From assembly GCF_039555335.1 (NCBI RefSeq), contig NC_092646.1, forward strand, positions 20,357,029-20,421,028: DNA of 64,000 bases. Reading direction: 5' to 3'. This DNA comes from Amphiura filiformis (lineage: Eukaryota > Echinodermata > Ophiuroidea > Amphilepidida > Amphiuridae). Positions 48,938-59,044 of the stretch are shown here, in pieces. The notes below the pieces were generated by a model. It did not search any database. It was not told where the DNA came from and saw only the letters and a list, made by a program, of their open reading frames with translations. The position numbers and the translations under genes were made by a program. The stretch's first letter is position 1. Each line of letters begins with the position of its first letter.

Positions 48938-49267
48938 ATGTAGCACTCATTGGAGGACATAACGCATGGGAAGGCCGCGTCGGAGTCTATTACAACTCCG
49001 AGTGGGCAACAGTTTGTGATGATGACTGGGATGTCAATGATGCCGTAGTTGTGTGTCGGCAGCTGGGATATCCAACTACTGCCTCAGCTATAGCTTATCT
49101 GGGTTCAGATCATGTATATGGACAGGGAAAAGGCGCGATATTAGTGGATGATGTTGCTTGTGACGGGTCAGAAAGTACTTTGATATCATGTATTTATGGT
49201 AGTTACGAATGGGATGCTCGTTATATTACTGGTGGATACTATGAGGACGCTGGTGTTAAGTGTGATG
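48938..49267 (+). CDS. SRCR domain exon 2, lacking the seventh-position cysteine
   Basis: A 330-bp phase 1-1 exon from ATGATTTTGCAG to donor GTAAGT. It begins DVALIGGHNAWEGRVGVYYN and carries VVVCRQLGYPTTASAIAY and YYEDAGVKCDG. Only five cysteines are present (VCDD, VVCRQ, VACD, ISCI, VKCD). The stretch between C6 and C8 (YGSYEWDARYITGGYYED) is lengthened by about four residues and has no cysteine where the other two domains have NIC or IHC. In group A SRCRs C7 pairs with C2, so C2 here should be free or pair differently. The frame is otherwise intact. Confidence 0.9.
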
Positions 49268-49399
49268 GTAAGTTGATCTATTGTTACGTTACCACTGCCT
49301 TCAACGTTTTCCTTTTTACCTCATTTGTGGTTCCCTGAGGTTTTCTATTTGTTATTGAGTTTACCACATAGACATATTGTCATATAACATAAAATAGCG

Positions 49400-50258
49400 T
49401 GGACAACCATCCTGGCTCAATTATGTGTCAATGGACTGGAGGAAAACCTCAAATAGGTGACGTAGCTGGGATTTTTGTCAGGGGAAGCCTGTATGGGGTT
49501 GGTATGTGGCCCAAATCCACCAAACAAAAATGGGGGTTGGTGCGACGCACCCCCATCGAAAAATGTGCACTTTTCAGAGTAAAATATCAAAGAAGGTCCA
49601 AAAATGCAAAACTGTTCAAAATAGCCCACAAAAGTCCATTTTTGCTGGATGTAGGCGCTTTCTTAAACCAAATTTTTTAAAAAAATGGCAATTTTAATAA
49701 TTTGCCATAAAATTTGTATTATATCGCGAATTTCAAAAAATCTAAATTTTTCAGAGTAAAATATCAAAGAAGGTCCAAAAATGCAAAACTGTTCAAAATA
49801 GCCCACAAAAGTCCATTTTTGCTGGATGTAGGCGCTTTCTTAAACCAAATTTTTAAAAAAAATGGCAATTTTAATAATTTGCCATAAAATTTGTATTATA
49901 TCGCGAATTTCAAAAATCTAAATTATTTTATATCAGAAGGATATTCCTCGTATTCAGCTGCAATTCGATATGTCTGATGTGCTCAAATTAAATCCTACAT
50001 TTTACAAGGAATTACCTAGTGCTTAGAATCGATAAGTCCCGTTGTTGCTATGCACCTCCGATTTGTTCAAATAGCGTGTGATATCGTGTCATATCACACG
50101 GCTAAGAACCAATAAGACTGCCGGAACTTTCTCAAGTGTTCAAGAATATTAATGTATACATATGTAGTCATGAATAGGATGTGATCTTATTCTGCAGCAT
50201 GATTTGGTTGTCAAACATTGGTATTCCCAGTTGCACTACAGGTAGGCCTACTGTATTA
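49400..50258. repeat. Intervening DNA with a 177-bp tandem duplication and MITE fragment
   Basis: TTTTCAGAGTAAAATATCAA begins two nearly identical 177-bp units at 49571 and 49748. Their right portion (AATTTGCCATAAAATTTGTA) and the sequence to about 49985 are a fragment of the TTAA-flanked MITE family. A palindromic GTGATATCGTGTCATATCAC lies at 50079. No exon. Confidence 0.8.
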
Positions 50259-50679
50259 ACATCGATTTGGCTGAAAAAGGCCGTAAAATATTACATATTC
50301 ATTAGGGAACTTGCAACTTACTATATTGTTAGACCTATCTGTTCCAGCTCTCTCGTGCATATTGGCGAGTTTGCGAAATGTATTATCCAAATTTACTGCG
50401 ACATGTTCGACGCGACTTTCCGTCAACTTCGTTGATTAATTATACAGAATTCATACTCGAAAGCTGTCAAGAAGAGAATTGTTTGAGACTTTATTTAATA
50501 CAGGGAATTGTAGCACAATTGTAAAATTGTAAACAAAGTTAAGCTGATTTCTGATGTTAACGTACACTTTACTTGCAGTGGGTTTAGTGATCTTGATGTA
50601 AACTGATTGTCTAATAATATCTTGTGGAACGAAACTGTTGCTGCTAACCTTTTTATACTAATGAATTATTTTATTACCT

Positions 50680-51830
50680 AGCTGGGGGGTTTACACCCCC
50701 AGCTAGGTACTGTAATGCTCTCCGATTCTTCTTTCTTTCTTCTTCTTCTTCTTCTTCTGGCAACAAACTTCAAAATGCTTCTCCTCCTACATGTTACACC
50801 CTACAATTACGTAACTTGCACATATGTATCGCCTATATCCAGTGCCCATATGGTGCAAACAGAATTGGGATCAAAGGTCATTAAAGGGGCATTTTCGGTA
50901 TATAACCAAATATCTTCAAAATGCTTCTTCTGCCACATATTACATAGCACAATGACGTCACTTACACATGTGCATCGGCTTTACCCAGTGCCCATACCTT
51001 GCACACAGAATTGGGGTCAAAGGTCATTAAGGGGTAAAATCTTACAATTGCATTATCTGGACATCTGTAAGGAGTATGGGGCTCAAACTCGATACAATAA
51101 ATCTCATGACCAGGGGAACATTTTGCGGGGGTCAGGTCAAAGGTCATGCAGAGGTCAAATTTTAGAAACGCATTTCCTGGACATCTGTAAGGGGTACGGG
51201 GCTCAAACTTGGTGACAACAAACTTAATGATCAGGGGAACATGTTGGAACACTTTGCAGGGGTCAGGTCAAAGGTTATCTGGGGTCAAATCTTTATAACT
51301 TCATTTTCTGGATATCTGCAAGGGGAATGGGGCTCAAACTCAGTGACAACAAATCTCATGACCAGGGGAACATTTTGCAGGGGTCAGGTCAAAGGTCATG
51401 TAGAGGTCAAATTTTCTAAATGCATTTTCTGGACATCTGTTAGGGGTACGGGGCTCAAACTCCACAACAACAAACTTACTGACCTGGGGAACATTTTGGA
51501 ACACTGTGCAAGGGTCATGTCAAAGGTCATCTGGGGTCAAATCGTAGAATTTCATTTTCTGGATATCTGTAAGAGGTACAGGGCTCAAACATGGTGACAA
51601 CAAACCTCAAGACCAGGGGAACATTATGGAACATCATGCATAGGTCAGGTCAAAGGTCATCTGGGGTCAAATCTTAGAATTGAATTTTTTGGACATCTGT
51701 TAGGAGTACGGGACTGAAACTCGGTGAAAACAAACCCCATGACCAGGGGAGCATTTTTGGAACATTTTGTAGGGGTCAGATACCTCCACAACACCAACAT
51801 GCCCCAGCTAGGTTTGTGGTCTATGACCAC
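50680..51830. mobile_element. Insertion with CCCAGCTAGG ends and alternating 120/131-bp repeats
   Basis: Left hairpin CCTAGCTGGGG..CCCCCAGCTAGG at 50678-50706 and right GCCCCAGCTAGG at 51811. Between them GGGGCTCAAAC recurs at about 51080, 51200, 51331, 51452 and 51582, spaced roughly 120, 131, 121 and 130 bp, that is, a 251-bp dimer. Each unit carries GGGGTCAGGTCAAAGGTCAT. Copy A lacks it. ORFs through it are artefacts of the repeats. Confidence 0.8.
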
Positions 51831-51872
51831 CATTTGCCACTAGTTTAAATTGTTATTGTTTTGTGTGAGAAG

Positions 51873-51995
51873 ATGCTGATGAATGCGCAGTAGGTGAACA
51901 CAACTGTCCTGCAACAGCTACATGCATTAATACCGTTGGATCTTTCGTATGTGCTTGCCAGGCTGGTGATGATGGATATGAGATAACATGCACAG
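51873..51995 (+). CDS. Calcium-binding EGF-like exon 2
   Basis: A 123-bp phase 1-1 exon, paralogous to 47847-47969 in length, splice sites and sequence. It starts DADECAVGEHNC and keeps CINTVGSFVCAC and the closing YEITCTG, with six cysteines and the calcium-binding and hydroxylation consensus. Differences from the first copy are scattered point changes that leave the frame open, which suggests both are functional. It lies directly right of the 1.15-kb insertion, about 40 bases from its end. Confidence 0.88.
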
Positions 51996-52295
51996 GTAAA
52001 TCTACTTTATCACCGATCTATTTTTTTTTTAAATTTTAATTTCAAACTTATTTTTGAACATATTAATTCAAAACTCCAGGTTTTGACTGCTACAATGGTG
52101 ATGGGTAGGATTGTACAGCTGTTAAAAGCTGTGATGTTTCAATCAAGTTGTCGATATGTACTTAAAAGACTCCCGTGAGTCCGTTAGGCATCAAGGTCAG
52201 CTTACACTCAGGCGCACACGTCCTCTCTATTACTATGAGAGAGAAGGGGAGAGACAAGAGAGAAGGGAAGGGAGGGGCGAGGATGATGGAACGTG

Positions 52296-52304
52296 AATGC
52301 GATG

Positions 52305-52346
<42 letters not shown>

Positions 52347-52360
52347 GAGAGTTAGAGAGA
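52296..52360. repeat. GA dinucleotide microsatellite
   Basis: (GA)n run with few interruptions in the intron between EGF exon 2 and SRCR exon 3. Its Glu/Arg ORF is an artefact. Confidence 0.95.
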
Positions 52361-52535
52361 GATCGCTGGCAGAAATTTTGAATTGGGAATCTTTAATTCT
52401 AATCCTCCGAATTCATTTCTATGTATTTGGATTGGTCAAGCATGTTCTTGAAACGGCCTGAATATTTTTTGCATGTAAATGATATACTCCTCCTTTGAGG
52501 AATAAAAGTCATCGTTTTATTTCATGAATTTACAG

Positions 52536-52853
52536 ATGTAGCACTCATTGGCGGGAATAACGCATGGGAAGGCCGCGTCGAAGTCTATTATAACTCCCAA
52601 TGGGGAACAGTCTGTGATCATGGATGGGATACCAATGATGCTGTAGTTGTGTGTCGGCAGCTAGGATATCCAACTACTGCCTCAGCTATAGCTTATGAGG
52701 GTTCAGAACATGCATATGGTCATGGAAACGGTGCAATATTGATGCATGATGTTGGTTGCTATGGGTTAGAAAATAATTTAAGATCATGTTATCCCTTATG
52801 GAATACTGGTATTCATTGTCAACACTATGAGGACGCGGGTGTTAAGTGTGATG
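52536..52853 (+). CDS. SRCR domain exon 3
   Basis: A 318-bp phase 1-1 exon from ATGAATTTACAG to donor GTAAGT. It encodes DVALIGGNNAWEGRVEVYYN, VVVCRQLGYPTTASAIAY and HYEDAGVKCDG. All six cysteines are present (VCDH, VVCRQ, VGCY, RSCY, IHCQ, VKCD), so the fold should be intact. The central 48 bases coding CRQLGYPTTASAIAY are almost identical in all three SRCR exons even at silent sites, pointing to recent duplication or gene conversion. A partial second copy of its 3' end lies just downstream. Confidence 0.92.
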
Positions 52854-52964
52854 GTAAGTCGATCTATTATTTCGTTACCTCCGTCTTATACGAAATGTAC
52901 ATGAGATTCCCCTGGGGTTTTCTATATGTTACTGAGTTTACCACATAGGCATGTTGTCATCAGG

Positions 52965-53122
52965 ATGCTGGTGTTACAATAGGTGTGATGGTAAGTCGAT
53001 CTATAATATAACGTTACCTCCGTCTTTTACGAAGTGTACAGTTTCACTTCATTTGAGATTCCCCTGAGGTTTTCTATATTTTACTGAGTTTACCACATAG
53101 ACATGTTGTCATATAACATGTA
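52965..53122 (+). pseudogene. Remnant duplicate of an SRCR exon end and donor
   Basis: CAGGATGCTGGTGTTACAAT followed by GGTGTGATGGTAAGTCGATC repeats the end of SRCR exon 3, its donor and about 100 bases of intron. The exon part is only about 35 bases and is frame-disrupted, so it is not a usable exon. Confidence 0.7.
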
Positions 53123-53859
53123 GGGCCTAGAACCCGAGGTACAATACATGACTCAGGCGGGTCAGTGAGTAAAATAAGCAGAACCGGATTTACCATTTGG
53201 CCATGCAGATGGTCCCCACATTTTTTGGGGCCCCCAAAATTGCCCTGTGCAAGTTCCTTTTTAGCCCGAAACTCATGTTTTGGACCAAAATATGGTAAAA
53301 TTACAAACAATTTGCGCACTTTACGTAGCAAAAATCACATGAAAAATTGTCTGAAATATAACAATTTTCGCGCACTTTGCGCGAAAATGTCTTAGTAAAA
53401 TCGGAACAAATACGCTCATCTTTACCACTGGCGATCTTATAGTAGGTCCCCAGGGTAGGTCCCTTATTTGTAAATCAAAACTTGGCTATTTGAGTGCTCA
53501 TACCTTCCTCACGGTGAGGTTGGGCCTCCCAATTTTGGCCTGGTCCATGGCCCCAAACTAGTAAGGGCTCTGAAAATAACTTATATGCAGTCATGTAGTA
53601 CGGCTTAGGCAAAACATCTTTTTTGATCCTATAGCGCTATCTGTGCCCAAAGAGGTACCGATGGCACTTCAAGTTATCAACGTACCCTGAATATTTCTAT
53701 AGTGCGTTCGGTTTTCTTGTTATTTAAATGAAAACCAATAACACTATGCAACAGGTGATTATTATGCTAGATGCAATTTATTACATCTCCAGGGAGTGAT
53801 GTTAAGAGTCATCGGTACATAACCGGGCACCGGTAGGTCCAAATTCGATGTGGTACCTT
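53123..53859. other. Intronic sequence; no exon seen
   Basis: No recognised exon. TTTTTTGGGGCCCCCAAAAT at 53221 is a small palindrome. ORFs here have no motif. Confidence 0.45.
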
Positions 53860-54512
53860 CCCAGCAAACACAAAACGTTTTCGACATCATTCGCAAAAGG
53901 TTACAAAAGGTTGTCAGAAAACGTTTAAATGTCGGGTTATATGGGTATATTAAGAGTATAAAACGTTTTCATAACCTTAAAAAACTTTTTTGATAATCTA
54001 CTGCTCAGCAAACAAAAATGTTTTACAGAAAACGTTTAAATGTCGGGTTATATAAAGGGTATAAAAACGTTTTAATAACATTCAAAAACATTCTTGAAAA
54101 CTTGATACAAAACATTCTAAACAGAATGCTATTTTGGGGTTGAAAAAATATTTTGCGAAAAATGTTTGCCCAAAATATTTTTAAAACGTTTTCATGACTT
54201 TTAATTAAATAACCCGACATTTAAATGTTATTAAAAGGTTTTGAAAAAACATTTTAAGAACATTTATGTGTTTGCTGGGTTCAAATATTTTCACATAATG
54301 TTATTTATTTGGGAAAAATGTTTGCAAAAATAGTTAACAATAACATTTTTTGAAAACATTTAAAAATATTGTTGTAGTGTGTTTTCATACAAAACGTTTT
54401 AAAACGTTATCATGACCTTTATATAACCCGACATTTTAATGTTATTAAAACGTTTTTACCTAAACCAAAATCCAAAATATAACTTATTTAAAACGTTTTT
54501 GTGTTTGCTGGG
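53860..54512 (+). mobile_element. Inverted-repeat element (CCCAGCAAACAC ends), copy 3
   Basis: A 653-bp copy in the same orientation as the one at 17005-17702, with small internal deletions (for example near 54306). Ends CCCAGCAAACACAAAACG and GTTTTTGTGTTTGCTGGG. It sits in the intron before EGF exon 3. Confidence 0.88.
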
Positions 54513-54782
54513 TTAGTACTAAGAAGTGACCTTTGTCTTAAGCATTTGGTTGTCAAGTATTGATAGTCTAAATACAGGTACTGATGACTTAATGAGTTTT
54601 GCCGTCGTTCTGTCTAAAAGTTCTGATGAATTTATACACATTCTTTAAGAGACCTGTAATCTAATGGGTTTCTTAATGACTCAATCACCAGACTAAATCA
54701 TTAGTTAATTGATCTCTTTTTATGTCTCACTCTTTTAGTCATTGATGAGGTCTTTAATTTCGAGTTTGCTTGATATATAATA

Positions 54783-55875
54783 CAGCCTGTCTCAAAAAAA
54801 GTTGTGCAAGTGAAAAGCGCCCTCTTTGGCAATTGGAAAATACAGTTGTGACATTATGCTTACATCAACGTCAAGGGCGCAGTCTTAGCTCTCAAATACC
54901 GTTTGTTCTGTTCGATTTGCTTGTTGCAATCTCGAGATATGTTTATTTAACAACGAAAGGGTAAAATCACAATTGTGCCACTTTTACTAGGGAAGAGAGC
55001 TGTACATGTAAAATCAATGATATAGCTGATGTTGATGCGTCTAATGCACTCTCCTTCGGGGCTCGACGCATTATTCGCATCAACATCAGCGCGCGTGCAT
55101 TATTTTGTCTAATTTCTCTCCCAACAAGTAATATAAACTTATAAGGTCCGTATGCACAAAAGAGTTAGACCGGGTAAAAAGTTAGACCTGATCTAAGTGG
55201 AATTTAATACCATGAGAAAGGACATTTTCCTTTGCATTTGCTTAACTTATTTTGTATTATTTTTGAACGTTGCATTAAAATCTTTAGAATTTGCTAGCTA
55301 CTCTAGGAAGGAAATAAGAGTAAAGGACCATTCCTAGTGGAACTTAATTCCAGTTAGACCAGGTCTAACTTTAGACCCTCTTTAACTCTTTTGTGCATAC
55401 GGACCTTAGTGTGCAATATTTGTTTGTCTTTTAACATGTCTTGAGTGACTAAGATAAGAGAACAACATCATTGATGTGCACATATATTTAATTTTACAGC
55501 AGAATGTGAAATATTTATTTATCTTTTTCGTGGAAAAAGAGAATCATTATTCCTGCATCATGATAAAATAGTAAAAACAGTTGTGTAATTGATGCATTCT
55601 TTTGATTACACGAAGGAACTCTTGATAAACTTGATGCTATCGCTTATTTACATGCAAAGCTCTCTTCCCTAGTAAAAGTGGCACAATTGTGATTTTACCC
55701 TTTCGTCGTTAATAAAGTATATCTCGAGATTAAAACAAGCAAATTGAACAGAACAAACGATATTTGAGAACTAAGACTATGCCCGTGACGGTGATGTAAG
55801 CATCATGGCACAACGGTATTTTCTAATTGCCAAAGAGGGCGCTTTCACTTGCACAACTTTTTTTGAGACAGGCTG
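54783..55875. mobile_element. 1.1-kb TA-flanked inverted-repeat element
   Basis: TA (54781-54782) then CAGCCTGTCTCAAAAAAAGT, mirrored at the right end by ACTTTTTTTGAGACAGGCTG and TA (55876-55877). Arms are about 215 bp and share GCCACTTTTACTAGGGAAGA. Tc1/mariner-like flanks, but no transposase. It contains the nested element below and a small hairpin (TGATGTTGATGCG and its mirror, 55028-55090). Its right end is only about 36 bases from the next exon. Confidence 0.85.
55142..55408. mobile_element. Nested MITE with TAAGGTCCGTATGCAC ends
   Basis: TAAGGTCCGTATGCACAAAA at the left and TTTTGTGCATACGGACCTTA at the right are perfect inverses, with the arms continuing through GTTAGACC and GGTCTAAC. 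It is inserted inside the 1.1-kb element. Confidence 0.88.
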
Positions 55876-55912
55876 TACAATGCATAACAATTTACTACTC
55901 ATCTCCTTATAG

Positions 55913-56038
55913 ATGTAGATGAATGTGCTTCTGATCTAGACATCTGTCATACTATGGCAACATGTACCAATCAGATTGGTAGCTTTACTTGTGCCTGTGA
56001 AACTGGATATAAAGGTGATGGGGTCACGTGTATTATAG
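55913..56038 (+). CDS. Calcium-binding EGF-like exon 3
   Basis: A 126-bp phase 1-1 exon from CTCCTTATAG to donor GTGAGA. A canonical calcium-binding EGF: starts DVDECASDLDIC, keeps CTNQIGSFTCAC (perfect hydroxylation consensus) and GYKGDGVTC. Six cysteines. It differs clearly from EGF exons 1 and 2, so it is an older module. It is followed in the gene by another EGF rather than an SRCR, and marks the switch to an EGF-only region. Confidence 0.9.
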
Positions 56039-56759
56039 GTGAGAGTCAAGTGCGGAAATTTAAATTATTTACATATCTACCTAAATCTCAATCTTTTAAC
56101 CATTGATGAGGTCTTCAATTTCGAACGATTTATATGAATATGTTAATGTATCCAGTAACTTTTTGCTTCAAATGATATCACATCAAGTGGTATCACTTGA
56201 AGTGGTTGCATCAATACACTTATATAAGGCAATAGGTAATGTAACTGTGTTACATTATGAATAGGCGATTATTACTAAGAGACTCCTAAAATTATAAATG
56301 TTCCCCCATTTGTCCACCTGTCTAGAGATATGGTCGATCACGTTTCATTGATTTATTTTACCTGTAAATTAAAACTAACATTATGGTTCAATAATTTTAT
56401 TATAATAAAAGTGCATTTCTATAAAATTGCTGATGATCATAATATATAATATTCATACACTCCTAGATAATGAGAACCAATCAGAGCAAGCGTTAGTAAA
56501 TTACTAGCCGTGCATTAATATTGTATAATTGCACGGGCGCGCACTCAGCTTGTACGCGGGATAGAGTTGGATTTCTCTCAGTGAGCGGGATAGAGTTGGA
56601 TTTCTCGCACTGAAAGATAGGGTGATTCAAATGAAAATAGATAATGTTTTAAAAAATTTTCAGGGCACCGCTCCAGATTATCTTAATTCTAATTTTACCT
56701 GTATTTCGTCCATTCAGTCCATTTCATTGTCCCCAAAGTCAAAGGCCAAGCTTTTTAAC
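56039..56759. other. Intron; no exon seen
   Basis: AT-rich. GCGGGATAGAGTTGGATTTC is repeated at about 56558 and 56587. No recognised exon. Confidence 0.5.
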
Positions 56760-57684
56760 CAACTTGCCTAATGCCCCGATAAGGCGCCGTAACCCCAGAT
56801 AAGGGACGTACACCTCAGATAAACCAGTCCCAACCCCAAAGGCGCCTTAACCCTAAATAAGGAACATAAACCTAAGATAAGAGAAGTAAACCCCAGACGG
56901 CGGCGCCTTATCTGGGGTTTAGACTGCCATATCTGAGTTTACGTCTCTTATCTGGGGTTAAGGCGCCTTATCTTGGGTTTAGATGCCTTATCTGAGGTTT
57001 ACGACCCTTATCTGGGGTTAACAACCCTTATCTAGAGTTAAGGCACCTTATGTGGGGTTTAGATGCCTTTTCTGGGGTTTATGTTCCTTATTTAGGGTTA
57101 AGGCGCCTTATTTGGGGTTTAGACTGCTTTATCTGGGGTCTATGTCGCTTATCTGGGGTTACGACGCATTATCTGGGTTTCGACTGCAATATGCTAAGGT
57201 TAAGGCATCTTAGCCACAGGTAAGGAACGTAAACCCAGGATAAGGCCGTCTAAACCACAGATAAGGCGCCTTATCCCTAGATAAGGGATGTAAACCCAAG
57301 ATAAGGCAGTTTAAACCCCATATAAGAGACATGAACCCCAGATAAGGCGGAAATGACACACTTATGCTTCTGCTCTCATTCAAAAATCACATTTACGCTC
57401 TACCAAATGGGGCCAACTTGGATTTCTGGGCAAAAATTATTTTGTAACGTCAAATTAATGTCAGATTCGAATTTCTTGAGGTCGACTTACCGGAAAAAGT
57501 GTCTTTGTACACGATTTTAGGTAATCTGGTTAAAAACTTATTTTTTTTCAAGATGGCGCCGGCAGCCACCATCTTGGATTTCTGGGTAAATATGAGTTCG
57601 TAATGTCAAAGTAATGTCAAATTTGAAATCTTTTTGGTCGACTTATCCCAAAAAGTGTCTTTGTACACGATTTTAGGACCTCTC
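56760..57684. mobile_element. Truncated copy of the TTATCTGGGG element
   Basis: Contains the same CCTTATCTGGGGTTTA arrays with a strand switch near 57215, then TTTACGCTCTACCAAAT and CAAGATGGCGCCGGCAGCC blocks as in 37397-39072. The outer arms with GTTAAGTCAAAAACC are missing on both sides. The right end stops at the mariner-like fragment. Confidence 0.82.
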
Positions 57685-58145
57685 CTTTTAATAATCAGTA
57701 GTTAACCAATCGAACCAGGTACCGTTGTTAAATTTTGACGTCTTATTATGTAAAGAACAATGGGTGATAAAGACTACTCAAAATTCGAGAAATTCAACAT
57801 GATTCCTTATCTTTAATAAAATGGTATAGGTCTAAAAAAACATAAAATTGCATCAATCCTATGTTATCGATCTACAAAGTTGCAAAACCGCGCCAGAATC
57901 CATACTTTTGTTCTCGAGATATTTGGAATTATGTAGCAATATCTCGATATCTCAACTTTTAACCATAAATAAGGTATTTTTTTATGCTAATGTCATCACA
58001 TAATCAAGTATTCCACATCGCTAATGCATATTTGCTTTGAAAGACAAAAGTACAAACTTGTATTTATCGTATGTAACATTCATCAAAGTCATGCATGAGC
58101 GGAGACATACCACAGCTGTTGTGGGAACCTATTGACCGTCCCTCG
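57685..58145. mobile_element. Truncated mariner-like element, reverse relative
   Basis: The right end TATTGACCGTCCCTCG next to TA, with CATGCATGAGCGGAGA and the internal ATGTAAAGAACAATGGGTGA, matches the inverse of the element at 7441-8796. Only about a third is present and no ORF survives. Confidence 0.75.
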
Positions 58146-58578
58146 TATATAAAGTCATTTCAACAGTGGCGTAGCTGCCGGGGGTGGGGGGGGGGGGGGG
58201 TGGGCAGAAAAATTGCCTATTTGGGCCCCGCCCCCTAGTGCAAGGAAAAAAGAGGAAAAAGGAGGGAGAGAGAGAGAGAGAGAGGAAAAAGAGAGGAGTG
58301 AGAGGGGGGAGAGTGGGAGAGGAGGGGAATAGAGATGGGGAATCCATACAATATGCAATACCATACGATTATTATCAAAAAGCCTGGCAAAAATTGTCTA
58401 TTTGGGCCCCCCTAGTGCTTTCTTTTCTTTCGGGTCGAACCACCCGCACCTACTCCCATTTTTGTTTGGTGGATTTGGGCCCCGCCCCATACAGGTTTGC
58501 CCCCACCCCCTGGAAAAAATCAAGTTGCTGAATTTAGATAGAGAGCTATAGAGACGGTTTATATTATTTGACACTTAT
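58146..58578. repeat. Low-complexity G-rich and GA-rich patch
   Basis: A G run at 58184-58200 is followed by a GGAGAGA-rich segment to 58340, then GTTTGGTGGATTTGGGCCCC, which is also found inverted near 49512-49530. This is shared transposon debris. ORFs here are compositional. Confidence 0.6.
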
Positions 58579-58982
58579 AAGGGGCTGTGCAATAATTATG
58601 AGCCCTGGGGAGGGTAAAATAGGGGGGGCAAGACATTTTTGGCAGGCCGAGGGGGGGGGGAGCAAGCGATTTTTGGCACGCATTCATGGGGCGCCTTTTT
58701 AATAAAATGCTCTAAAAATGCTTAGGAAATCACTACGGAAACGCTTAAATATGCAAATTTTCCTCCTCGCTGCGCTCGCAACATAGACCAAGACCATTTA
58801 AATTTTGCAATTTGGGATCCAAAAATTTGGCATGTTCAAGGGGGGGGGGGCAAAGAATTTTTGGCGGGCCGAGAGGGGGGGAAGAATTTTTGGCGGGCCG
58901 AGTGGGGGGGGTACGCGATTTTTGGCGAGCCGTTTGGAAATTTTACCCCCCCCCCGGGCTCATAATTATTGCACAGCCCCTA
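58579..58982. mobile_element. MITE with AGGGGCTGTGCAATAATTAT ends
   Basis: Left AGGGGCTGTGCAATAATTAT and right ATAATTATTGCACAGCCCCT are perfect inverses flanked by TA. Internally GGCGGGCCGAG with G runs recurs three or more times. It ends about 62 bases before EGF exon 4. Confidence 0.88.
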
Positions 58983-59044
58983 ACATGTCGTGTTCATAAC
59001 GATAATATACATTGTATAACATTTTATTCCTCACCATCTTTTAG

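Larger units (their letters stand above)
47291..49395 (+). repeat. Tandem segmental duplication, copy A (EGF plus SRCR)
   Basis: Starts at ATCGATTTCACTGAAAAAGG and ends at ACCACATAGACATATTGTCA. The same order of landmarks is found at 50259-53122: the AAAAAGGCCGTAA block, TTTCTGATGTTAAC, EGF exon, intron start GTAAATCTACTTTATCACC, SRCR exon and GTTTTCTAT tail. Private to this copy are a hAT-like MITE (47591-47751) and a hairpin (48081-48160). Confidence 0.85.
50259..53122 (+). repeat. Tandem segmental duplication, copy B (EGF plus SRCR)
   Basis: Starts at ATCGATTTGGCTGAAAAAGG and ends near ACCACATAGACATGTTGTCA. It is colinear with copy A except for a private 1.15-kb insertion at 50680-51830 and a local re-duplication of the SRCR exon end (52965-53122). 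Confidence 0.85.

Noticed and set aside
50962-51597. ORFs across the 120/131-bp repeats
   Set aside because: They are by-products of repeat periodicity on both strands.
52175-52381. Arg/Glu-rich ORF
   Set aside because: It is the translation of a GA microsatellite.
58129-58531. Proline-rich and Arg/Glu-rich ORFs near the G run
   Set aside because: Compositional translations of G-rich and GA-rich DNA, overlapping on opposite strands.
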